From contig NC_092575.1 of assembly GCF_037975245.1 (NCBI RefSeq), forward strand, positions 27,255,841 to 27,319,840: DNA of 64,000 nucleotides, read 5' to 3'. Position 1 is the stretch's first letter; the number at the start of each line of letters is the position of its first letter. Shown here in pieces: positions 44,650-57,400 of this stretch. The notes under the pieces were generated by a model. It was not told the origin of the DNA, made no database searches, and saw nothing but the letters and a program-made list of their open reading frames with translations. The position numbers and the translations under genes were made by a program. The DNA comes from Apostichopus japonicus. Its lineage: Eukaryota > Echinodermata > Holothuroidea > Aspidochirotida > Stichopodidae.

Positions 44650-44770
44650 CACATAATAAACCTATCACTATAGGTATCCGTTGCGCACAAGGCAATGTTT
44701 TGGCAGGGGTCATTATAATTAAGTATTGTGCGTTCCTGTAGAGGTTATTTAATGTGTATCTTTTTATGGA
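44650..44770 (+). repeat. Further piece of the third element copy
   Basis: 'cgttgcgcacaag(g/c)caa', 'caggggtcattataa' and 'gcgttcctgtagaggttatt' match copy B (54580-54665). Copy A (11850-11885) has only the first part, which polarises the indel in copy A as a deletion. Confidence 0.65.
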
Positions 44771-45079
44771 GGAATGTGGGGACGCAGATAAATAGCATAA
44801 ATTACAATTATTTTTAATAAGAGAGAATAAAACGTAAGATAGATAAATTCCATAAAAGCGATTAAAGGCAAATTAAAAGTTAGTAAAAAAGCAACAGTTT
44901 TCAAAATATTAGTCAACTGAAAATAATAAGGAAATATCAATAAACATATGTTTAATCAATATTTGAGATACCATCTTGAATTAAAAAAAAGATGCTCTGC
45001 ATAGAACTGAATTTGTGATAATTTTAACCCTATATGCTGGTGCTATTGCACGATGTCAAAGAGGTATGATGCTTTCATC

Positions 45080-45198
45080 GGTTTGAGTGCATGTCTATGT
45101 ATGTATGTATGTGTTTGTGTATGTGTGTATGGGTGTACGATTGTTTGTGTGTATGTATGTTTGCATGCATGTGTATGTATGTATGTATGTGTGTGTGA
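45080..45198 (+). repeat. (TGTA)n / (TGTG)n microsatellite
   Basis: Impure TATG and TGTG tetranucleotide runs. The two overlapping frames of 68-81 codons across it come from the periodicity. Confidence 0.95.
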
Positions 45199-45199
45199 A

Positions 45200-45960
45200 C
45201 GCTCGCGTTCTCGTACTCAAGCCGCGTGCGTTCTTAAGAATAATCCTTCTTTCGGGGATTCTGCAATCCCTCTTGCGTTTTTACCAAATGTAATGTGAAC
45301 AGTCGCGGACTTATGGTGACCTGAAATTTCCGACTAAGTTATAATATCCGCTCTATCCAGTTATAATTTTTCGGGTTCTTTATTTAAACGTGCAGTAGGC
45401 GTGAGGTATACCTACGTTGTGTTTGTTCAAATATCAGGCCTTGCCTTTCTTAACAGAAACACTACCTAACGACGCTATACGTAAACACATTTTATTTTTC
45501 TTTGCACCGATTCGACCAACACTGCATAAAAGTCACCGTTAAGTTCGTGAGACTAGAACAAACTGAATGACAGTCCACTTAAATCAAATAAACAATAATT
45601 CATTGTACGCCAAACTCACAGTTTTTTGAAGAGGCAAAAAAAAATTTATGATTACTTCGAAACAGATGATTTTGGACTCGGTTGCTACGGCAGTTACTAA
45701 AAGGCTAAAACCCTTACGTATGGCCTAGTGCATAATGACTTTACATTAGCTCACGCATATACCTTCCTATGTGTTAAAACCCAAATATGAAATGCCTTCG
45801 ATGTTGGATTAGCCTTAAATACGACATCAGCAGTAAAACAGTGACTGGCAAGATCGTTCGCTCATCCATTTGAAATGTTTGTAAGAAATTTGAATCTGGG
45901 TTAACGTGTAATGAATAAATATATTAAATTGGATTGGCATGAAATTTGAATACATTATAC
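45200..45960 (+). repeat. R1-family repeat, right half
   Basis: Colinear with 4800-5340 and, more distantly, 8770-9180. Confidence 0.65.
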
Positions 45961-46039
45961 TGTTTACGTTTATGCGCAGTGTTGTACGCAGTAGAACCTA
46001 CCAAATTAGTACAGCCTTATGGCGGGCAATCAGTCTCAA

Positions 46040-46370
46040 ATCGTGGGGAATTGACTTATACCGACTTAAATCGACATATACCAATTTCCTTTGACTTATA
46101 CCAGTTTCTAGCAGCTTAAATTAACTTCTACCGATTTGAATCGACATATACCAGTTTAATTCTACATATATCGATTTAATCGACATATACCAGTTTAATT
46201 CGACATATCATCGATTTAAATCGACATATACCAGTTTAAATCGATGATTAGTAAAATAAATCGGTATATGTCAATTTAAATCGACATCTAACAGTTTAAA
46301 TCGATGATATGTCGAATTAAATCGGTAGAAGTCAATTTCCTTGGACATCGATTTAGTTCATTAACATATT
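46040..46370. repeat. Subterminal array of short ATCGACATATACC-type motifs (left arm)
   Basis: The motifs 'atcgacatataccagttta' and their inverse 'atcggtatatgtc' alternate about a dozen times. The same set occurs inverted at 50380-50605. Confidence 0.75.
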
Positions 46371-46727
46371 CCAAATCCCGATTTCGGTGATGATTGACAT
46401 GTGAAGATACATCACATGCAGTCACCTGACAAGGCGGGCGAATAATTAAATAGTTCCAAATTTACCAAGCTAGCAAGGGAGTTCATCATGATTATGTCAA
46501 TGGTAATTATGGACAATCACTTGCAAAAAAGTTCAATTTGAATTGCCAGACACTGGAATAAGTACAAGGAAATTGACTTAGTAGGTTACTTTCAGTATTG
46601 AAATCAGTGAATGATCGATCATACACCATTTGTACATTTTGTAAGCTATAGTCTATCATTAGTTCACATATATGGGTAAGTTATGATAATCCTGCTTCCA
46701 CCTGTTTGTAATTGGAACACTGTTCAT

Positions 46728-46757
46728 CCAGGGAGTTGTTCCATAACAACTCCCTGG
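46728..46757. repeat. Perfect 13-bp hairpin
   Basis: CCAGGGAGTTGTT (46728-46740), a 4-base loop CCAT, then AACAACTCCCTGG (46745-46757). There is no T-run behind it and no gene ahead, so it is not a terminator; it may be the tip of an eroded fold-back repeat. Confidence 0.9.
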
Positions 46758-48179
46758 TTCATCAGACTTTGACGCAACAAGTGGAAATTGAAACAGCGCT
46801 AGTGTGTCAATAAAAATATTGCGATAATTTCCAACTTTTTATGATTAGCCACAGGCTATGTATTTCTGCTGGTAAAGTTTGTCAGTCATCTTGGCCTACC
46901 ATTACAGTCACAATTTCATCGCAAAATAACAAAATAATACTGTAGTTATCCAGCCTACGTAACTTAGAATCTAGTCTATGTATACTAACAGTCACATAGG
47001 TTATTGTGAATTTTTTTCAGAGTTTGTTAAATGTCTTTAACATATCAAAATTTAATTTGTGCACAATGTTACCCTACATAAATATAAGATTTAGTTAAGC
47101 CACCCAACATGTAACAAATCACTCATGAAACAGTTATATATAGAAAACGGTGACGTTGCTTTCTACAAAGTCGAAATGAAACCGGTGTCTCTTTGATGCA
47201 TTTTACCGACTAACAGAATCGACCGTACTTCGATTAACAATAACATTGTAAGCCCTAATTGTCGCAGCAATGAGACAAATATGCAAAACATTTGCTTTAC
47301 TTTAAATTGTCATTCATGCCTTTACGTTATTGATTATTGAGTCTGTTTTTTTATCCTTTAAAAATATTCCACGAATGCATCGAGGGTCATACAAGAAATA
47401 CCAAGCAAGTTCAAATGACAAAATATTGCAATAACACTCCCCATCATAACAATCATTATTCATCAGGCGATAACAAGAACCATTGTATGCTCTTCGTGGA
47501 GGATCGGGTTCGTTTCTTTTTCAGTTTAATTCATAACACGGTGTTGCAAAGGAAGTAACAAAAGCCTTTGTTTGTTTGGTATGTAGTCTACGTGCGATCT
47601 ACAAATTGAAAGTAGCTTTAACAGATTTCAGGATTTTTCTTATTTGCCATTGCACGTTTTCTACGGATATTGATTTATCAGCCATATTTTATTTCAAATT
47701 TCGTCTTCTTGTATCTACTAATCTGGCTTCAATAGTGATAATGGAACCTTACTTTTGTATGTATTTGTGCTCATCTTTTACTGTCAAAGTATCAAATTAT
47801 AGAGTTATTTGGTTCTTGGGTTTTGTTTTCATAAATTTCTTTAAATACCATGTCTAGTTCATACTGGAAACGTTTTGCCAATGAATATAAACAGTGCCTT
47901 CATATTGGCACTATTTTGTTCAGGGTTTAGTGCGCCCCATATCTTCTTCTTTTTTAATTTATTCTTTTTTTACCACGCTTGGTATCTTAATTGGTAACAT
48001 TCTTGTGCCAATCCGAACATATTTGCATACAATAAGGTCAAAGACCTTTTACAAGTAATGATAAGTACATACAAAAACAATGATGTATCATAATTAACTG
48101 AACAGTATAGTGCAATTACTAAATGAGTCTTTTAACTGCTCGTAAGAAATAAAAGCGTTGCCTCTTTGCTTGAGTTCTT

Positions 48180-48985
48180 TCTCAAGTTTAATAGCAAATT
48201 TTAACTTCTATAAAAAATCTCTACATCTCATTTCCGTGTTTGTAATGTTTTTACTGAAGATGAAGTACTTGAGATGAAAAATTAAGAAATTATATGAGTG
48301 ATTCACAGAAAAATGGATGATTGTCATTGTCAAACATATGCTCCACCTGCCTAATCCCGTTTTGGAACATTGAGTTGTAAAATATCATCTTATTGTCAAA
48401 TTTAATGAACGAATTGTTCCAAATTATCTGTTCACCATAATTGGAATAAGGCGTAATAAAACAGTGCAATCACCACGCATGGAAGACTTATAAATAAATG
48501 CATTAATAATATACATACAGTTAAACAAATGGGACTTCGCCGTACTTGTTCAAATGAAAATCGAATAACAGTTTCCAGAAGTTATCACTACTGTCGTTAT
48601 ATCTGGTACACTTATGACTATGAATACAATCATTAGTTTGTGTGACTTTTAGTCCACCTGAAATTATAGTACCAACAGAGGGACGGCGATTTTTTCCGGG
48701 TTTCCGACTCCAAATGATGGCATCTAGTTCTTTAATAAACTCATGTGGGGGATTTGGAAGAATATGAATAGATAAACCAACTGTGAAAGACCGACTTTTT
48801 TAACAATGGTAACTTTTCCAATTGGAGTAAGGTCCCTCTGCGACCAGACACCCAGTAAACGTTTGAGCATCGATAGCTTAGGAGTAAATTTCAAATCTTG
48901 GTCTGATCTGTTATTGGTTATTGTGAAATATTTGAACATTTATGAAATGGTGCTCGTTAAGCGTGAATTTTAAGTACTTTGGCTG
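48180..48985 (-). pseudogene. LINE (non-LTR retrotransposon) fragment, C-terminal side of reverse transcriptase
   Basis: On the minus strand: LLGVWSQRDLTPIGKVTIVK then GLSQLVYLFIFFQIP (48724-48939), followed in shifted frames by GTIISGGLKVTQTNDCIHSH, NFWKLLFDFHLNKYGEVPF and EQIIWNNSFIKFDNKMIFYN then MFQNGI. The 'W..R.LT..GK..I.K...L..L.Y' and 'GGLKv......S.KC' motifs belong to the region after the RT core in L1/Tx1-type LINEs. Frameshifts and missing 5' parts show a dead fragment. It lies inside the 4.6-kb insertion. Confidence 0.7.
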
Positions 48986-49235
48986 CTTCAAAAAGCGTTA
49001 AAATTCGTGGCGCTTCCACAGTCTTTCAGAACTATGGTATCCTACCAAATTTATTTGCCTGTTGACCTCACAAAGTCTTTGAATGATATGCCAAACGAAA
49101 AAAAAAACACCCAAAAACGAAAGAAGAACTGGAACACCAAACCTAAAACGAAAAGAATGGAACTAGAACCAGAAAGCCACTAAAAGCTTATTGTGATTCC
49201 TTGACAATTGAGATTATAATCCCAAGCTTTCATCA

Positions 49236-49838
49236 TTGTTGATTAAATTGATCAGCAAGGTTCTTCCGCTGACCGTGGACCTTCCTGGTATATATGTTAA
49301 CTTACCATTTTTACAAGCTATTTTTAGCAAAAATCAACTCAAGCCCTGCCCTCTAATAAATGTGCATAATATCACATTGAACATATGTTACCATGTACCT
49401 GCTATCTACCAACACCTTCACACAAAGTATGATTCAATTCTGAAAATGTTTACATTTGACCATGTGACCTCATAAATACTCGTGATATGAACACCAAAAT
49501 CAATAGGGCTCTTCTGCTCACTATGGCGCATCTATGTACTAAGTATGACTTCAATCCAACTTGCCGTTGTTCAGTTACCGTGTTTACAAGCTATTTTAGT
49601 GAAAATCAAGTTACGCCCGCCCCCTAAAAAATATGCATAATATCAACTTGAACATATATGACCATGTACCCGCTATATACCAACATATTAATAGCGAGTA
49701 TTAATAAATTCTGACTTTTGGTTGCAGAGTTAATAGCATTTTAATATTTTTACGTTTGACCCCGTGACATCATTAATATTCAAGACTGAGCACCAAAATC
49801 AATAGGGTTCTTCTGCTCACTATGGCGCATCTTATGGC
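49236..49838 (+). repeat. Tandem pair of ~299 bp
   Basis: 'caccaaaatcaatagggctc' at 49492 recurs at 49791 with 'ttctgctcactatggcgcat' following both. 'acaagctattttagtgaaaa'-like and 'tatgcataatatca'-like words recur likewise. The second unit breaks off at the terminus-like sequence at 49843. Confidence 0.75.
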
Positions 49839-50618
49839 GGGCCATTCGGTTATGATTGACATGTGGAGATACATCACGTAGTCAACTGACAAGGCGCGCA
49901 AATAATTGAAAATAAACACGAGCACAGTGGAATGCATGATTTGAGCTTGAATACCATAATTGTTACCCCCTGGGTATATAATTAGCTACAGTAAAACGTA
50001 ACCTTACAGTAGGCCTCACTGCAGAACAATATCATCTCTGGTTATGGTGTAACGGGAGTAGGTAGTTGCATCTGTGTACGTACTTAGGGCCTATTCAGTT
50101 GCATGTATATTTGGCTAAAAGTATTCCTATACTATAGCTCCACGTCTTTCAGTAGACAAGCCCAGTTTGCATTGAGATAATTGCACGTCATTGACATAAC
50201 AGTTTTTTAGCATGTAATCTTTTTGCAGGTAGTTTTCCATAATTACCAATGACATAATCATGATGGACACCCTTGCTAGCTTACTAGCTTGGTAATTTTT
50301 TTAAAGTTTTTTAAGTATTCGCCCGCCTTGTCAGGTGACTACACGTGATGTATCTCCACATGTCAATGTTAATAAGCTAAGTCGATGATATGTCGATTTA
50401 AATAGGTGTATGTCAATTTGAGTTGCTAGAAACTGGTATAAGTCCAAGGAAATTGACTTCTACCGATTTAATTCGACATATCATCGATTTAAACTGGAAT
50501 ATGTCGATTTCAATCGGTATATGTCGATTTAAATTGACGTACACCGATTTAATTCGACATAACATCGATTTAAACTGGTATATGTCGATTTAAATTGAGA
50601 CTCCTGGCCCACCATTAT

Positions 50619-51150
50619 TACAGCACATGTGGCAACGGCAAACGACAGGAAAATGTAAACATTTTCTATGACCTTAACACGCCTGCGCAGTATATTAATT
50701 TCGCAAGCGGACTTAATACGAAACTTACTCGTTCTGAAATGTGAACTCGTCAGTTTCTTAATTGATGATCCTGCTTTCGGAATTAATATCAATAGTCGCC
50801 CTTGCGTTCTTAAACGTGAACAAGGTCCAAATTTCGCTTCGCTGATTTGCTTTGCTCTGCTGACTCGCTTCGCTCCGCTGATTCGCTTCGCTCCGTTGAT
50901 TCGCGTCAATTTGGCCTTGTTCACATTTAAGACCGCACGCATACTTGATAACTGTTATATGAACGCTCGCGGACTTGAAAGGTGACTCGAGATTTCCAGT
51001 TGCAACTGTGCGGGAGGTTTTGAACCATCAGTACGTACGTGCATTTGTTTGTATACGTACCAGACCGTTGCCATTTTAACCGAGTTGACCAAACAACGCT
51101 ATACGTAAGGTAACCCATATCACTTTTCTTTTGACCAATTCGACCTTTTA
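50619..51150 (+). repeat. R1 repeat, uninterrupted right part
   Basis: Colinear with 8050-9060 but lacking the TTAA element, which makes it an empty site for 8242-8589. Long overlapping frames on both strands (50529-50985) come from the 'ttcgcttcgctccg' repeats and are not genes. Confidence 0.75.
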
Positions 51151-52399
51151 ACCAATGAGAACAGTCTTACCCCAAATACGAAATGCTTGCCAAATATGTA
51201 TTTTAAATCGCAAGATGACAACTTGTATATTTTGTTTAGATGTCTGATATTTGTTTGGTATCTTTTTGCCGTCCTCTTTGATGTTTAGCTTTGTTTTACT
51301 ACATAATATTGTAAATGTTTATTGTATTGAGGGCTACTCTGGAAAACAGTGCTTCTGCACTGAGCAGGACTACCTTAATGAAAGATGACAATGATAAAAA
51401 AAATATATAACAATATATAAATTATTAACATGTCATGTGATGTCATCAACTTGATAAGTCACTCAGGGGTGTACTTGAGTAATATAAAGTACATGCGTTA
51501 TGACAAGTTCAAACATGAAAATAATGTGTGTACATAGCCATAAAAAAGCCAAAGTTACCTGATATCAACACACTAACGCCATAACCATGTGCGCATTACA
51601 GTTACAGACTATGTAGCTTCGCATAACCGATAAGAGTGCTTCAAAGCAAGATACTATGGAAGGAGACTATGGAAAGGTAGTTGCATTAGAAGACAACTGT
51701 CTAGCAATTGGGATAATTTATTACCAATATATTACGCACTTCTAGGGTACCATTTATGAGATATTGTTGATACCAGTATTTTCACATTAAGTCATGCCAA
51801 CTGTGCATGATAATGAAACGATTGTTATTATTATAGATAATATTAGATATATGGTTGCTCATCACTGTTTCGGTACTTTACATTAAACCTATTTACTCGT
51901 TAATATGCACCATATCAATACCAGGAACAATATCACACATCTGTGGACCATGGGCTATCTGTGAACCACAATATCAGAGGAATGCAATCTAAAGTTTACA
52001 CATCATGTTTAAAGCAGTTTTTGTGAAAAAATAACATGAACCCTCACCAACCAGCAAAACATGAGCAGTTTACACACTTGCTGACGTTAATAGCACCCGC
52101 GCCAAGAAAAGAAGCAATACAACAGTTCTTGCTATATTGATAAGATTTGACGGAAATCTAAAATAAACTAAAAAAATTAAAATATGTATGTAAAGTTCAG
52201 ATGTATTTGGCAAGACTTATTTTCGCTAGAAATACATGAACGCCAAGTTCGGAATGTGAGGAATTTATTTCTGGCGAAAATCTTGCTATAGGCGGCACAG
52301 ACTATTTCGGTTAGGAGTCCCGGGCAAAAAGTTCGAGTGCCGGGCCCACACGACGCGGCCCACTATGGCTACAAACCTGCTTGAAAGATATTCTAGTAT

Positions 52400-53225
52400 A
52401 GGGTTTGTCCCACTCCCTGTGTATTCATGCCAGTATACTCTATATATTGTCGTTCATCTCTCAGTGAAATGTGTATAACTCTCCAGACTAAGCCATCTGT
52501 TTGCTGTAAGCATAGGCTTACGTATTCTCTTTTTCTTAGTCCCTAGCAACACAGAATGGCATAATATTACTCATGCTACTAAGTATGTGGGTTAGGAGAT
52601 GACACTCTTGTCCCAAGCCAGCTAGACCTCATGTATGTTAGAAAGTAATATACTGGGCAATATCACAACCGTTTAGCCTACTTCACTCTAAAACAAAATC
52701 TGTAAACGTTTAGTACAAAACTGGTTTAATGTTGCTGGAACGAACATTTGTGTTTCCTCGGATTAATCGTGTGATAGGTTAAACGATAGACTTCTCGGAT
52801 TAATTGTGTGAAATGTTCAACCTGTTTTCTTTTTTCATCAGACTGAGTTGCTGCAACCGTGATCTGATATTTCTTCTATAAAACCCATTGGAGTTTTCTC
52901 CAAAAAAAAATGATTTAGTGTTACCTTCAACGAATTTGGTTCATTACCCGTTTTAACAAATGGCTCTTCTCTGGGGGAAATTACTGTGTGAAAATTGTAT
53001 TGTCAATGGGATTATTTTCAAAAGAGGGGTCGCACCCCCCCGACCCTTTGGATACACGCCCCTGCCCCTATGTCTTAACTAAATATATTTTCAATGATTA
53101 GGTTACTGCTTATATATTAATTGCACGAAGAACTTCACACGTTGCCTAAAAGTTTTACCATAAGAATATAACGCACAAAAATGTTTCATAACTTTTAAAA
53201 TACTTTGTTAATTATGATATTTACC
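52400..53225. mobile_element. Extra block present only in copy B
   Basis: Copy A reads straight across at 10555. Part of the block (52440-52590) is an inverted match to 160-300, so it is likely an inserted repeat. Clear ends or a target duplication could not be fixed. Confidence 0.45.
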
Positions 53226-55104
53226 TTTGATTCTTTATCATCATTGGAAAAATGGTTAAATGAATCACTTCTCTTTCACATGAAACTTATATAAGTAAAC
53301 TTACTTCTTTAGCAACCTCTGGCATAGGTTTGCTTGGAATGCTTCTGGTTATAATTCCGGTAAAAGGAAACCTGGAATTATTCATAATACACAATTCAAA
53401 ATATTAAAGAACAATCGAAAATTTCCATATCCACCCCTCTATCCTAACAAGATGATATCTTTACTGATGCACATCAGACTGCTAGAGATCTGGATGCATT
53501 AGGAATAAAATCGAAAAACTGTTATCTTTTGGTAAATTCAGATACACGGTGTTAAGTGAACATACATATGTAGTATATTATAAATGTTCATTCTGAATCA
53601 AGTCATATGTACCCTATTTTGAGTGCAATACCACCTCCCCCCTCAGCATTGTTACGCACGCAGGATTCTGAAGAAAAAAAACACTTTTGGAATGCATATT
53701 TTTCTTTCTTTCTTTTCAAAACAACACACCTTCTCAAAGAACCAATACAATTTTCTAGTCCTTTGAACAGATGTTTGAAATAAAAAATGAATCATAACAA
53801 TCAACCGCAAAGTACGGAGTTAACAACACTCCCATTACAGAGATTTTCACGCTGAAAATATTCAATGAAACGTTTCCAAATTTCCTATGATTTGATTGGC
53901 TAATACTAGTCAAAGTAAATTTGCAATCACACCACAGTTATTTCTTCTTCGCAAACTTGCATACATTTTCGCGGTCCCTTTGACCACGTGCTTCACTTAT
54001 TTTGTGAGTGAAAACTATATACTTCATACTTCGTCAAAAGTAGCCATTGGCACTTCAGTTTGTAATCGACATTGCGTAAACAGGTTATTTAGGCCACATA
54101 CTGTAATGGGAAAGGGGTCGGAAATGGCTAGGGTTGAATAAAACTTAAGAATAAATTTGCATTGGGTAACTGTTAATGGTTAACTTACGAAAGAGGGCGA
54201 GGAGCTAGTACTTGGCCTTTTAGAGGCCTGTTCTTGTGTCGTCGAGATCCATACGTTATATTTACTACATCGTTTCAGGGCCTCAAGTAAATCAGTTTAA
54301 AGTGCGGTAGTTTTATACTTGCATTTTCTCTCTTGAAACTCGTTTTTCTTCAATGAGGTTCCCGACATTCATAGCTTATTAGTAGCCCACAACATTTCAT
54401 AGACGATATGTAAGGGAGTTGTATACCCCGTACAGAAGTGTGCACTGCATGATGCCTAAGGCAAGCATATATTGTAATTAGTCTAAGGCAAAATATCCCG
54501 CTTCAGAATTTGACAGTAATTTTATTGTATACGATTTACAGCTTTCATCATTTGACCTTTGCATATGATAGACTTATCACTATATGCTTCGGTTGCGCAC
54601 AAGCCAATGTGTTGTCAGGGGTCATTATAACTAATGTAGGGCCTACGTTCCTGTATAGGTTATTGTAAAGACTGGTTATCATTGCTTTCCTTTTTAAGCC
54701 AGGTTGGTACTTTCCCCTTACAGGTTTGTTGATGATGCTACCTTTAGCAACTTCCTTTCCTTTACTTGGCCTGAGGTTATTCACTAAAAGGATTGGAGTT
54801 TACATTCTCATTGATTTCATATTGTTGTCAATTGCAGCAGTCCATGCGTCATGGCCAGAACCTATGCGCTCTCTTGAGTGTGGATATTTGTCGATAAGCT
54901 GCTTGGCTACCTCTATTTTCATTCCATATTATATATCAATGGCCTTCCTAGATTGATCAAATTCAACTAGTTCTTGTGGTTTGCAAAACTGATTACCAGT
55001 TATTCCTCACATCTGCTGAAAACTTGAAGAATAAATCAGTACCAATTTTTTTTGTGCAAAATCTAAAGAGAGCGTAATTTAATCAAAATTTATACTATGC
55101 TTTG

Positions 55105-56080
55105 GGACCACAAAGTGACCATCAGGAACTTTGTAAGCACTTAAAGGGTAACAAACTATTAAACAGTCAATTTTTATAAGGCAGAAACTATTGGCTTCAA
55201 TTAATCTGTATGAGCTTACCTTTGAAATATGCTGGCTTGAATACGTTTCAACAATAAATCATATCTCATTCCCTATTGCTAGAAACACACTAGTGAGGCC
55301 AATGATAAACAGTTCACTCACATTGTCCGAATCCATAATACTACCATCCCCCTCTCATAGCCTATCCCACAAACCTGCACTGTGTAACACACTTCAAATT
55401 CATTAACATTCATGTTTTTAATGCTGTCCAAACCAGCTACATCTGCATCTAAACAATAATGTTAGTCAAATCAATTATAATTTGAACTTCTGATTTCAAG
55501 AATAATTCATCAGACAGAAACATGCCTGTTTAATTTTAACTCTGCTGGTGGTTGAACTTTTTGGACACATTGACAATATATCTCAACTCTTCGTGTATCA
55601 CACCTCATACACGAGATAGTTTTCAGTGTCACATATTTCAGTATTCGATCAGCATAATGTCACAGATAATGCTGTTTTGTTACACTCTCTCCTCGGGGAA
55701 CAGCTGTTTGAAAGCAAGAAGTGATCTGCTATTACACTTTTTAGTATTGACACTGGTTTGTTCCCCTTATCCAAGAGTTTCCATACTTGCAGTCAAGAAA
55801 CTATTTGCCTGGAAACTTGTTCAGAGCAAGGGAAAGTGCATATGGTAACCCCCCCCCCCCCCCCATTAAGTCATGCATGATCTGTTGAGGGCTTCCATTC
55901 ATGCTGTTAAAATGGTTTAATTTATTCAAAGGACGTTCCCTGTAGATCCAATATGCTGAGCAAAGGGCAGGGTGTTGCTTTGCAAATTCCAAACGTGCAT
56001 CATATGTTTCTCTGCTCCTTAAGATATATTCCTTAAGGCTTAACTTACTTTTAATATCATCACTTGTACCCATACCGTGT
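55105..56080 (-). pseudogene. Decayed transposon-type protein, C-terminal part (copy B)
   Basis: Counterpart of 11880-12980. An open minus-strand stretch (55801-56073) reads SLKEYILRSRETYDARLEFA, ALCSAYWIYRERPLNKLNHF, then MNGSPQQIMHDLM. It then runs into a poly-Gly coded by a 16-C tract (55849-55864, plus strand) that is only five C long at 12801-12805 in copy A. Beyond the tract the frame is lost. Same family remarks as for copy A. Confidence 0.6.
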
Positions 56081-56639
56081 CTTCAAATCCTATGTGTCTT
56101 GCCACCACTAAAACATTCAGACATATAATTCATACCAAGTTTATCACCAACTAGCAAAGAAATTTAACCTGTTTATTTTCTCAGGTTCATGTGGCACTTT
56201 TCTGAGGTGGCAGATCCCAATAACATAGTAAAAGGAAGTAAGCATATGCTTTTGCTTAGGACAATAAGGAGGGCTTACCACTTCTTCTTCATCAAAATTA
56301 AGAATTAAATGAAGCAACGTAGGGTTTATACTAAAGACGGCATGTTCCTGAAATTATAACTATCATCCACATCTCTATAAATGCCTTTAATAGTAGGTTT
56401 GTCTTTGTCAAAAACAACGTAATCAAACACATGTGATTTACTAAGTAATACTGCTTGAGTTTTCAATATCTGGATGTATTGAAAGGTGCACTGATACATT
56501 TTCTTTACTTTGTCCGAGGATATGGTTTACGGTCAATTAGACTAGCACATTCAGTCCAGTATTTATTTATCGTGTGTAGGAAGATTTTGTTTCTTTTCTG
56601 ACATCATCTAACTACAATAAATCTGTTAGCAAACTGATT

Positions 56640-57400
56640 ATCCACTAGAGAGCCTGAATAAGAGAATGTGTAAAAGTAAGTTGGCCTGATATTTCGATCC
56701 TAGCAGGATCTTCTTCAAAGGCTAAATGACAAGTAACGTACAGTAACAAGAGGGACAAAAACACGTACAGAAAGGTTAATGAGCATGGTGAACACAAAGA
56801 TATAGATGTAAGGGGATTAGTAGACAAGGGATAAAGGGAAGGATGAAAGAAACCAACGGGGGAAGAGGAGAGGTAGGAGGTAAACAGTAGAGGGACAAAG
56901 AGAGGATTGAGGGAAGGGGGTAGGTAATAAACTAGAGAAGGACAAAGACAGAAAGGTGTGGATAAAAATGGGTGGAAGAAAGCTATGAGAAGAGTAGAGA
57001 CAGGGGACAATGGGAGATGGAAGGGGCGGGGGAAACAAAAGAAAAGTTAGTCATGTCCTTCCTGAATGTTGAGCCCGTGAGGTTGAATGATGCAAAGGCG
57101 TTGCATCCACAGTCTCTTTCTCTGCTGATTCCTACTAGGTCATGGCGGCTACCTAAGGAATCAATCCCCTGTAGGAACATTTCATTAATGGTATGGTTGG
57201 AAGGTTAAAGTGTTCTCCAAGTGGGGTCTCAGTCTTCATGGTGTTGACAATGGATTATCTATACAGTTTTCTGTCAATGCAGCTCTTACATCTGAGATGG
57301 CACTCTTGCCCAATTTACTGTTGTCAAGATTGCGTACACATATTTCTCATAGTTTTCTGATTGCAAATAATTAAGTAACTGGTAATGGTCACCGATTTTT
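56640..57400 (-). pseudogene. Retroelement tail with GIY-YIG-like remnant (copy B)
   Basis: Counterpart of 13735-14400. Minus-strand fragments include TITSYLIICNQ, NHTINEMFLQGIDSLGSRHD (partly in shifted frames) and the pyrimidine-rich tail ending in 'gaagaagatcctgctaggat'. Broken by frameshifts; open frames on either strand here are fragments of it or shadows. Confidence 0.5.

Larger units (their letters stand above)
46016..50618. mobile_element. 4.6-kb insertion with long terminal inverted repeats inside an R1 repeat
   Basis: R1 runs 45975-46015, breaks, and resumes at 50619; the 6-bp TACAGC is present on both sides (46010-46015, 50619-50624). Ends pair as TTATGGCGGGC (left) and TAATGGTGGGC (right, reverse complement), followed in both by AGTCTCAA. 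Inward, both ends carry arrays of 'atcgacatatacc' motifs (46040-46370 and 50380-50605). Next come 'cctgacaaggcgggcgaata' at 46429 and its reverse complement at 50316-50335, then 'catcatgattatgtca' and its inverse. The inverted repeats thus reach 400-500 bp. The interior carries a LINE fragment, a ~300-bp tandem pair and one extra terminus-like sequence at 49843-49905. No transposase was recognised. Confidence 0.7.

Noticed and set aside
45053-45298. Two overlapping frames with Val/Cys/Met/Tyr repeats
   Set aside because: Produced by the TGTA/TGTG microsatellite.
46040-46370. Regularly recurring short motifs considered as a CRISPR-like array
   Set aside because: Units are irregular, occur in both orientations, have no unique spacers of fixed size, and the genome is animal-like; they are subterminal repeats of a mobile element.
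50529-50985. Frames of 137 (-) and 105 (+) codons
   Set aside because: Built on the 'ttcgcttcgctccg' repeats of R1; opposite-strand overlap and no domain.
54548-54956. Overlapping frames of 76-78 codons on both strands
   Set aside because: Located in decayed element sequence; no motif and no support from the other copies.
56645-57208. Several overlapping Pro/Ser/Leu-rich frames
   Set aside because: Arise from the pyrimidine-rich tail of the GIY-YIG retroelement remnant; not conserved in frame between copies A and B.
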